Source: Nitratiruptor sp. (GTDB taxonomy: Bacteria > Campylobacterota > Campylobacteria > Campylobacterales > Nitratiruptoraceae). Taken from it: a stretch of 13,902 nucleotides of DNA. Location: NCBI GenBank assembly GCA_015494505.1, contig WGBB01000235.1, forward strand, positions 1 to 13,902, read 5' to 3'. The notes under the pieces were generated by a model. The model worked only from the letters and a program-made list of their open reading frames with translations, was not told the origin of the DNA and did not search any database. Position 1 is the first letter of the stretch, and every line of letters starts with the position of its first letter. Below are positions 1 through 6,177 of the stretch, one piece after another. The position numbers and the translations under genes are program-made.

Positions 1-990
1 CAGTTGCACCGTTTCGAAACTCCGCTTTTTGGAATAAAGAATTTAACCTATCTTTTTGATTTTACGCTCAATAACTACTATCGCAAAAAGGGGCTCAAAG
101 CCGTTGAGTATCGTCTTGATTTGCCCGTGACGCTCCAACGCATGTTTTTTGACGATCTCTTTGGCCTTAGTATTAGCGAAAACCTCTTTTTCGACTATGC
201 AGATTACTCGCAAGATGCCTCTAGCCAGCACTATAAAAATAGCTATATTATTCGCAATGCCCATATGATTTCTCTCTTTAGTGATCTTATTAAGCCCTAT
301 GAAAACTTTACGCACAATGTGCACCTGCGTGCAGATTTAGTGATTCCAAGTTATGAAAAAACGAGAGGCGATCAAGCTGATTTCATCAACATCGAGGACC
401 AAAAGAAGCATCTTGCTGTAAAGCTAGAGAACTATTTTCTCGATACAAAAGGGCGCCAAAAGCTCTACTATATCCTGCGCCAAAATGTCAATTACGACGA
501 AACCCATAAGTTTCAAGACCTAGAAAACGAAATCGGCTACGATATCACCGATAATCTCAATATCAATAGCGACATATTCTATTCCTACCGTTACCATACC
601 CTCTCTACTCTCGTAACTACCCTCTCTTATCACGATGAGCGATACAACCTCTATCTTTCCCACTTTTACAAAAATCGCAAAGAGGGCAACGAAGACTCCA
701 ACTACTTGCGCCTTTCGGTGAGCAATGTTTTATCGAAAAAATATAAACTATTTGCTACAATTGATTATGACTTTAATTTAATGAGTTATCGCAACTGGAG
801 CGTTGGCATCAATATCTATAAGAAATGTTGGGATTTTATGATTGGATATAAGCGTGAACATCTTCCTATATTGACTACAGGTGGAATCAATGCCTATTTG
901 AACCAGACACTCTTTTTTAGAATCAATCTCTATCCTCTCGGCGGAATCGCCAAGTCTTTTACAACGTCGCAATTGCAAGGAAGCCTATGA
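1..990 (+). CDS. lptD: LptD, LPS-assembly outer-membrane protein, C-terminal part (5' truncated)
   Basis: The reading frame is open from base 1, so only about 329 C-terminal residues are present and the true start lies upstream. LptD is the outer-membrane beta-barrel that inserts lipopolysaccharide into the outer leaflet, working with the LptE plug and the LptA bridge. What is visible is barrel-like: many short alternating polar/aromatic strands (for example LYLSHFYKN, YKLFATIDYDF, WSVGINIYKKCWDF) and an ending typical of LptD, with a Lys-Cys-Trp motif followed by a strand and a Pro-Leu-Gly-Gly near the C-terminus. The single Cys fits the C-terminal cysteine region that forms disulphides in LptD. 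The stop overlaps the next start (ATGA), so the two genes are probably translationally coupled. The family call rests on motif style and on the lptD/pnp neighbourhood seen in Helicobacter-type genomes; another outer-membrane barrel is possible but less likely. Confidence 0.8.
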   Translation, partial: QLHRFETPLFGIKNLTYLFDFTLNNYYRKKGLKAVEYRLDLPVTLQRMFFDDLFGLSISENLFFDYADYSQDASSQHYKNSYIIRNAHMISLFSDLIKPYENFTHNVHLRADLVIPSYEKTRGDQADFINIEDQKKHLAVKLENYFLDTKGRQKLYYILRQNVNYDETHKFQDLENEIGYDITDNLNINSDIFYSYRYHTLSTLVTTLSYHDERYNLYLSHFYKNRKEGNEDSNYLRLSVSNVLSKKYKLFATIDYDFNLMSYRNWSVGINIYKKCWDFMIGYKREHLPILTTGGINAYLNQTLFFRINLYPLGGIAKSFTTSQLQGSL

Positions 991-2432
991 AAACCGAAGC
1001 GAAAGTGGGGCTTTTCGTAGCCTTGGGTCTTATACTGCTCTTTTTGCTCTCTACGCAGGTGAACAAGTTTTCAAATCTAACCAAAAAAGGGTATGAAATC
1101 TATGCCCTTTTGGATGATGCGAGCGGATTGGAAAAGAATGCGAAAGTGCGCATCAAGGGCGTGGACGTGGGGTATGTGAAGGATTTGGGCTTAGCGGGCA
1201 AGAAGGTCAAAGCCAAACTTTTCATCTTTGAAGGTGTCAAGATTCCTGAAGATTCCGTAGTACTACTGCAACAACAAAGTCTACTTGGAACCAAATATCT
1301 TGCCATCGAGCCGGGAGAGTCACAGCACTATATCGCGGCAGGTCAGACACTTTCACGCCAGGAGGAGTTTGCGAGTTTCGATCAGACCAGTACGACGATT
1401 AATCAGGCAGCGAAAGAGTTTCGGGCTTTCATCCGGGATCTGCGCCGCTCCATCGCAGGCAAAAGTGGACATGACTTGCAAGCATCCATCGAAAATCTCC
1501 AAGAGATTACCAAAAATCTCAAAACGCTCATTGCACAAAACCAAAAAAATATAACCGAAAGCATCGAAAATATAAGACTTATGGGCTTGAAATTTGGTCG
1601 CATGAGCGACAAATTTGCCTATACCGCAGACACTATCAACGCAAAACTTCCACGTATTCTAGATCGCATTGATGAGTTAACACTCTATTTGCGCAACAGT
1701 GGTAAGGATCTCAACGACAAATTGCCTCAGCTGATGAATAAGTTCGCATCTATCGAAGATGATCTACGATCTTTGATAAAAGAGAACAAAAAACCTTTGC
1801 ACGAAACTATCGAATCTGCGGGAGAGTTTTTCAAAAGCGGCGGGTCCTCCTTTAAAAAGCTTGATAACTACCTAGCAAGCATAGGACGCAGTCAGATAGA
1901 CGTCAATTTTCGCAGCCTCTATATGAGCGACGATGCCTATAGCAAAAACGCCTTTGGCATCCAGTACATCCCAACACCGAACAAATACTATATCCTCGAA
2001 GTGGTCTCTTCGGATGATTATAGCCGTACCGACAGTAGAGGTCGCTTCGTGCCGCCTTCCAAGCATGAAGATAGCAAATATTATGTCAGTGCCGAATATG
2101 CACGCCGCTACGGTGATGCCAGGTTTCGCGTGGGGCTCATAGAAAGCACCGGCGGCGTGGGCCTTGACTACTATTTCCTAGCAGACCGGGGTAAAGCCTC
2201 TTTGGATCTGTACGATTTCAATGCCGTCAACGACGTACGAGGAGACAAACCCCATTTGAGCCTCTATTACCGTCAACGATTCTTGAAACATCTCGATGCC
2301 TATGTGGGTGTAGACAATATCCTCAATTCCAAGGCACGCAACTATCTTTTCGGTGTGGGGCTCGATTTTGTGGATCAAGATATGAAATATCTTTTGGGAA
2401 CCGTGAGCGGAGCAGGGTCGTTTATAAAATGA
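987..2432 (+). CDS. MlaD-like MCE-domain protein with C-terminal beta-barrel-like region
   Basis: This 481-residue protein is likely anchored in the inner membrane and projects into the periplasm. Residues 8-24 form one hydrophobic helix after a short KTEAK N-terminus. Residues 36-110 are an MCE domain (YEIYALLDDASGLEKNAKV, then IKGVDVGYV, ending GTKYLAIEPG), the lipid-shuttling fold of MlaD/PqiB/Mce proteins. Residues about 130-300 are a long helical, coiled-coil-prone stretch rich in Asn/Gln/Lys. Residues about 303-470 switch to alternating aromatic strands (FGIQYIP, KYYVSAEYARRYG, RVGLIESTGGVGLDYYF, PHLSLYYRQRF, AYVGVDNIL, YLFGVGLDFVDQ) that look like an outer-membrane barrel or barrel-derived beta domain. 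MlaD of E. coli is about 180 residues, so this protein is much longer. The start overlaps the lptD stop and the end overlaps the J-domain gene by 4 nt each. The role in phospholipid traffic is family knowledge; the exact substrate is unknown. Confidence 0.82.
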   Translation: MKTEAKVGLFVALGLILLFLLSTQVNKFSNLTKKGYEIYALLDDASGLEKNAKVRIKGVDVGYVKDLGLAGKKVKAKLFIFEGVKIPEDSVVLLQQQSLLGTKYLAIEPGESQHYIAAGQTLSRQEEFASFDQTSTTINQAAKEFRAFIRDLRRSIAGKSGHDLQASIENLQEITKNLKTLIAQNQKNITESIENIRLMGLKFGRMSDKFAYTADTINAKLPRILDRIDELTLYLRNSGKDLNDKLPQLMNKFASIEDDLRSLIKENKKPLHETIESAGEFFKSGGSSFKKLDNYLASIGRSQIDVNFRSLYMSDDAYSKNAFGIQYIPTPNKYYILEVVSSDDYSRTDSRGRFVPPSKHEDSKYYVSAEYARRYGDARFRVGLIESTGGVGLDYYFLADRGKASLDLYDFNAVNDVRGDKPHLSLYYRQRFLKHLDAYVGVDNILNSKARNYLFGVGLDFVDQDMKYLLGTVSGAGSFIK

Positions 2433-2701
2433 GCAAAGACCCCGTAGCGATAATTCACGAGGCTCTCGATACCTTAGGCTTACCGCCGATGGTTACCTAC
2501 AAAGAGATAAAAGAGCGCTACAAAAAGCTCTCACGCCAATTCCATCCCGACAAGGGAGGGGACTACGAGAAGATGGCGAAAATCAACTGGGCGTACGAGG
2601 TGCTCAAAGAGTATGTGGAGAATTTTCGCTTTAGCTTCTCGGAAGAGGAGATTTTGCGCCAATATCCCCATGCAGAATATGTAAAAAAATTTCGATTTTG
2701 A
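2429..2701 (+). CDS. J-domain-only (DnaJ-like) small protein
   Basis: A 90-residue protein that is essentially a lone J domain. Helix II and the diagnostic loop are clear: IKERYKKLSRQFHPDKGG, with the His-Pro-Asp triad at residues 39-41, followed by helix III (MAKINWAYEVLKEY). J domains stimulate the ATPase of a DnaK/Hsp70 partner. There is no Gly/Phe-rich region, zinc finger or C-terminal substrate-binding domain, so this is a class C/J-domain-only co-chaperone and not DnaJ itself. The start overlaps the MCE gene stop (ATGA), and the stop lies 10 nt before pnp. Its position between an envelope-lipid gene and pnp gives no clear client. The domain call is secure; the cellular role is unknown. 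Confidence 0.88.
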   Translation: MSKDPVAIIHEALDTLGLPPMVTYKEIKERYKKLSRQFHPDKGGDYEKMAKINWAYEVLKEYVENFRFSFSEEEILRQYPHAEYVKKFRF

Positions 2702-2711
2702 AAGGAAATAG

Positions 2712-4913
2712 ATGAAGTGTCGATTCGAATTTGAGATGGACAATCTCAAAGAGATATATGAATTCGGAGAGGTAGCTCGTCAAGCCAACGGCTCCGTGCT
2801 GCTTCGTAGCGGCAAAACGGTGATGCTAGCCACCGTCGTGATGGAAAAAGAGCCGGTAGATGAAGATTTCATGCCGTTGACGGTACAGTATATCGAAAAG
2901 AGCTACGCGGCAGGTAAGATTCCGGGAGGGTTTGTCAAAAGAGAGCAAAAGCCCGGGGATTTCGAAACTCTCACGGCACGTGTAGTAGATAGAGCGTTGC
3001 GTCCCCTTTTTCCAAAAGGGTTTCTCTATCCTACCGTCATTACCGTCATGGTGCTGAGTGCCGACAAAGAGAGCGACCTGCAAGTACTCGCCCTCAAAGC
3101 CGCAAGTGCTGCGCTCTATATCTCCGATATTCCGGTACGAAAGGCAGTAAGCGGGATTAGAGTGGCTAAAATCGACGGGCAGATCGTTTTCAATCCGACT
3201 TTAAGCCAACAAAAAGAGAGTACCCTCGATCTCTACTTGGCAGGAACGAAAGAGGAGCTTTTGATGATAGAGATGGCGGCCATCGGTACCTACCGTACCG
3301 AGGTGGTGCCCACGACGCTCGATCCCATGATGGATCCCACACTAGCTGAAGAGGTCGTTACTATCAAAGAGCCCAATGCTATGAATGAAGAGGAGCTCGC
3401 CGGCATCATAGAGCAGGGTAAGGAGCTCTTGAGCATAGAGTGCGCGGAGTATGAGAAGTATTTCATCGAAAGTGCCAAGCCGATGTTAGAGCTTGAGCTC
3501 CAGCCAGAAACTATCAACGACGAAATCTGGGTCTATATCGATGAAATTTATGCCCAGGCTATAAAAGATGCCGTCAATGCTATGGCAAAGAGTGAACGCA
3601 ACGAACAACTCAAAGAGATCGCCAAGCAGATAGCCGAGGATGAAGTGGCAAAAGAGCAGGGCTGGGAGTATGAGACTATCTACAAAGTAGTGGAAAAATA
3701 TAAGCGTATGATCGTGCGCAAGATGATTCTCGAAGAGGGGCGCCGAGCAGATGGACGGGGCCTTAAGGATGTGCGTCCTATCGATATAAAAACCAACATA
3801 TTGCCTTCTGCGCACGGTTCGTGTCTCTTTACGCGCGGTGAAACGCAAGCCCTCGTGGTGTGTACCATCGGAGAAAAGACCGACGCGCAGATGTTCGAGA
3901 CGCTAACAAGCAGCGGTCCGGAGTATGAGCACTTTATGGTGCACTACAACTTCCCCGGCTTTAGTGTCGGCGAGGCCAAACCGATAAGTGCTCCCGGGCG
4001 TAGAGAGCTCGGACACGGAAATCTGGCGCGCAGAGCCCTCGAACCTGTAGTGGATGTACCTCAAGATAAGACCTATCGCCTCGTCTCGGAAATCCTCGAG
4101 TCCAACGGCTCATCCTCTATGGCTACGGTATGTGGCGGGGCGCTGGCGATGCGAGCGGCCAATATCGAGCTTGCAGACCTTGTGGCCGGTGTGGCTATGG
4201 GGCTCGTGGTCGAGGATGAGAAATATGCCATATTGACTGATATTATGGGCCTTGAAGACCATGACGGGGATATGGATTTCAAAGTAGCAGGCACCCATGA
4301 TGGCGTGACGGCGATGCAGATGGATATTAAACTTGGCGGTATCAAACACGAAATCCTCAAAGAGGCCCTCGCTCAGGCCAAGGAGGCAAGACTCCATATT
4401 CTAGATATCATGAAAAAAGCGGAAGAGAAAATAGTCGTCAACGAAGAGAATCTACCAAGCACCGAAACGATTACGGTAAATCCCGCAAGCATCGTGCATA
4501 TCATCGGGCAAGCGGGAAAAACCATCAAAGAGATTATCGAAAAATTCGAAGTGAGTATCGACATCGACAGAGAAAAAGGCAAAGTGCGCGTTACCGGCAA
4601 AAACAAACCAAAGGTCATAGCTGCCTGCGAGCATATCCAAAATATTGCAAACAAGCAGGCACCCAAACCGGTGACCTTCGAGCCGGGACAGATTGTAAAG
4701 GGGCGTGTCAAACGCACGACCACTTTCGGTGCGTTTATTGAGCTGCCTGGTGGTGTGGATGGTCTTTTGCATATCTCTAAACTAGGTCCGGGACGCGTCT
4801 CTCGAGTCGAAGATGTGGTAAGCGAAGGGGATGAGGTGGAAGTGGAAGTACTTAGCCAAAAAGGGCACAAGATAGAGCTCGCTCTTCGCCAAATTCTCAA
4901 ACGTAATGGGTAA
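2712..4913 (+). CDS. pnp: Polynucleotide phosphorylase (PNPase)
   Basis: A 733-residue phosphorolytic 3'-5' exoribonuclease, which uses phosphate to release nucleoside diphosphates from RNA and takes part in mRNA turnover in the cytoplasm. Both RNase PH domains are present: the first begins near residue 12 (EIYEFGEVARQANGSVLL), the second near residue 345 (GRRADGRGLKDVRPID). The active-site motif EDHDGDMDFKVAG carries Asp516 and Asp522, which align with E. coli Asp486 and Asp492. The phosphate-site region APGRRELGHGNLARRALEP is intact. A KH domain with GQAG at residues 599-602 and an S1 domain from about 659 to 727 (GQIVKGRV, FGAFIELPGGVDGLLHIS) complete the standard layout and length. A Shine-Dalgarno AAGGA lies at 2702-2706, 5 nt before the ATG; an in-frame ATG at 2736 is an alternative start. 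The last 8 nt overlap the next gene. Confidence 0.98.
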   Translation: MKCRFEFEMDNLKEIYEFGEVARQANGSVLLRSGKTVMLATVVMEKEPVDEDFMPLTVQYIEKSYAAGKIPGGFVKREQKPGDFETLTARVVDRALRPLFPKGFLYPTVITVMVLSADKESDLQVLALKAASAALYISDIPVRKAVSGIRVAKIDGQIVFNPTLSQQKESTLDLYLAGTKEELLMIEMAAIGTYRTEVVPTTLDPMMDPTLAEEVVTIKEPNAMNEEELAGIIEQGKELLSIECAEYEKYFIESAKPMLELELQPETINDEIWVYIDEIYAQAIKDAVNAMAKSERNEQLKEIAKQIAEDEVAKEQGWEYETIYKVVEKYKRMIVRKMILEEGRRADGRGLKDVRPIDIKTNILPSAHGSCLFTRGETQALVVCTIGEKTDAQMFETLTSSGPEYEHFMVHYNFPGFSVGEAKPISAPGRRELGHGNLARRALEPVVDVPQDKTYRLVSEILESNGSSSMATVCGGALAMRAANIELADLVAGVAMGLVVEDEKYAILTDIMGLEDHDGDMDFKVAGTHDGVTAMQMDIKLGGIKHEILKEALAQAKEARLHILDIMKKAEEKIVVNEENLPSTETITVNPASIVHIIGQAGKTIKEIIEKFEVSIDIDREKGKVRVTGKNKPKVIAACEHIQNIANKQAPKPVTFEPGQIVKGRVKRTTTFGAFIELPGGVDGLLHISKLGPGRVSRVEDVVSEGDEVEVEVLSQKGHKIELALRQILKRNG

Positions 4914-5634
4914 AAGACTCTTCGTAGGACTATTTGTGAGCATGGCTCTCGCTTTTGGAGGGGTTTTAATACCCTTCTACCACTATCCTGCCTACAATGA
5001 CACTAAGATATCCTATCTCATCTCTTTGAAGCAGCGCTACCCCGATGTAGCGATGTTTGTCATTATCAATCCCGACAATGGCTATGTGAGAAAGAGGCTG
5101 TATAATTTTGCCTTCGCTATCCGAAGACTCCAGCGAGCCGGTATCCATCCGCTGGGGTATGTCCATACCGATTATGGCAAGAGGCCGATAAAAGAGGTAG
5201 AGGCCAACATCGAAGCATGGGATAGCATCTATGGCAAATGGGGATTAGAAGGAATATTTTTCGACGAGGTCAACGGTACAAAGAAGCTGCTTGAGTACTA
5301 CGCACCCCTTATTTCGTATGCACGAGGCAGGTTTCGCTATGTGGTCCTCAATCCCGGTACATCCATAGCACCGGAGTTTGAAAAACTGGCAGATATCATC
5401 GTCACAAACGAATCTAACTCTACGACGCACTATTGCGAACTCAATGCTACGAAAAACGCGCTGTTATTACATTCGACCAAAGAGCTCAATCTCAGCCAAG
5501 ATGTTTTTGAACGTTATGACTTTATTTATGTAACACCGCAAAAACTACCTAATCCTTGGAGAAATATCTCTCCCTTTTTAGAAGAAATCATGAAAAGTCT
5601 CGCCCATCGAAAAAAAGAGGGGTGTTTCAATTAA
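4906..5634 (+). CDS. Exported Spherulin-4/Sph3-like (GH135-type) glycoside hydrolase candidate
   Basis: A 242-residue protein with a basic N-terminus and a hydrophobic segment at residues 5-20 that looks like a signal peptide or membrane anchor, so it should act in the periplasm or outside. The rest reads as a small TIM barrel of the Spherulin-4 family: a first strand LIPFYHYPA (21-29), then VIINPDNGY (52-60), GYVHTDYGKR (84-93), EGIFFDEVNG (115-124) and the strand VLNPGTS (147-153). Asp120-Glu121 in the FFDE motif, and Glu169 in VTNES, are placed like the catalytic acidic residues described for fungal Sph3, which cuts alpha-1,4-linked galactosamine polymers. Family knowledge therefore suggests a hexosaminidase acting on a Pel- or GAG-like polymer. 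The start overlaps the pnp stop by 8 nt, so it is translated from the pnp mRNA. It could instead be a GH114/PelA-hydrolase-like relative; both are TIM barrels. Substrate is inference. Confidence 0.65.
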   Translation: MGKRLFVGLFVSMALAFGGVLIPFYHYPAYNDTKISYLISLKQRYPDVAMFVIINPDNGYVRKRLYNFAFAIRRLQRAGIHPLGYVHTDYGKRPIKEVEANIEAWDSIYGKWGLEGIFFDEVNGTKKLLEYYAPLISYARGRFRYVVLNPGTSIAPEFEKLADIIVTNESNSTTHYCELNATKNALLLHSTKELNLSQDVFERYDFIYVTPQKLPNPWRNISPFLEEIMKSLAHRKKEGCFN

Positions 5635-5729
5635 TTTTAAAGATTGGTAGTGTAGAATTTCGGCGTGCGAAGTGATAAGTAGGGACACGCAAGCCGAACG
5701 GACTTCGCAAAGAGAATTAGGAGGATTTT
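5635..5729 (+). promoter_or_regulatory. atpE leader with candidate promoter and alternative stems
   Basis: This 95-nt gap carries the start signals of atpE. A possible sigma-70 -10 box TAGAAT sits at 5653-5658, behind AT-rich DNA and without a convincing -35, as is usual in Campylobacterota. The transcript can form a perfect 8-bp stem, TGCGAAGT (5666-5673) with ACTTCGCA (5702-5709). It can also form a competing stem, CGGCGTG (5661-5667) with CACG...CCG (5686-5696), which shares bases 5666-5667. A strong Shine-Dalgarno AGGAGG (5719-5724) follows, 5 nt before the ATG. The promoter call is tentative; the stems and the SD are read directly. Confidence 0.4.
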
Positions 5730-6035
5730 ATGAAAAAGCTGCTTCTTTTGCTCGTCGCATTTGCCGGCTTTGCTTTCGCAGGTGAAGGTGAAAGCATGAT
5801 TCAGGCATACAGCGTTCTCGCTGCTGGTGTAGGTCTTGGTATCGCTGCAGCCGGTGGTGGTATCGGTATGGGACATACTGCAGCTGCTACAATCGCCGGA
5901 ACTGCGAGAAATCCAGGTCTTGGCGGAAAACTTATGACTACAATGTTCATCGCATTGGCGATGATCGAAGCGCAAGTTATCTATACGCTTGTAATTGCGC
6001 TTATTGCTCTTTACGCAAACCCATTTTTAGGGTAA
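5730..6035 (+). CDS. atpE: ATP synthase F0 subunit c
   Basis: The 101-residue proteolipid that forms the rotating c-ring of the F-type ATP synthase in the inner membrane. Residues 1-18 (MKKLLLLLVAFAGFAFAG) look like a signal peptide ending AFA, as in Helicobacter and Campylobacter c subunits. Helix 1 (about 25-49) has the glycine-rich packing motif AGVGLGIAAAGGGIGMG. The polar loop carries Arg-Asn-Pro at 60-62. Helix 2 (about 68-95) carries the ion-binding carboxylate Glu80 in MIEAQVIYTLV. There is no Gln in the helix 1 binding position and no Ser/Thr after Glu80, so a proton and not a sodium ion is the likely coupling ion. The gene stands alone, away from other atp genes, as is usual in Campylobacterota. 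It has its own leader and a very strong SD, which fits the need for many c copies per complex. A terminator-like hairpin follows 7 nt after the stop. Confidence 0.97.
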   Translation: MKKLLLLLVAFAGFAFAGEGESMIQAYSVLAAGVGLGIAAAGGGIGMGHTAAATIAGTARNPGLGGKLMTTMFIALAMIEAQVIYTLVIALIALYANPFLG

Positions 6036-6042
6036 AATAACA

Positions 6043-6060
6043 CCGAGGCTTTTGCCTCGG
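6043..6060 (+). terminator. Terminator-like hairpin after atpE
   Basis: A perfect 7-bp GC-rich stem, CCGAGGC (6043-6049) with GCCTCGG (6054-6060), closes a TTTT loop. It starts 7 nt after the atpE stop and ends 9 nt before the tRNA. The tail that follows (CGTTCTTA) has only a poor T-run, so termination may be partial, or the hairpin may mainly protect the atpE mRNA 3' end or separate it from the tRNA precursor. Confidence 0.6.
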
Positions 6061-6069
6061 CGTTCTTAT

Positions 6070-6157
<88 letters not shown>

Positions 6158-6177
6158 TAAAACTAAAAAGAGTTTTA
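6158..6177 (+). promoter_or_regulatory. AT-rich hairpin over the ribosome-binding region of the TolC-like gene
   Basis: The whole 20-nt gap between the tRNA and the next ATG is a 7-bp inverted repeat, TAAAACT (6158-6164) and AGTTTTA (6171-6177), with the loop AAAAAG. The only Shine-Dalgarno-like bases (AAAGAG, 6167-6172) lie in the loop and at the start of the 3' arm. No separate promoter fits in the gap, so transcription must start within or before the tRNA. The repeat is read directly; a regulatory effect is inference, and so AT-rich a stem would be weak. Confidence 0.35.

Noticed and set aside
4373..4900. Antisense frame (175 codons) opposite the 3' part of pnp
   Set aside because: It covers the KH and S1 domains of pnp, its translation is Ser/Thr/Pro-rich noise, and it has no neighbours on that strand.
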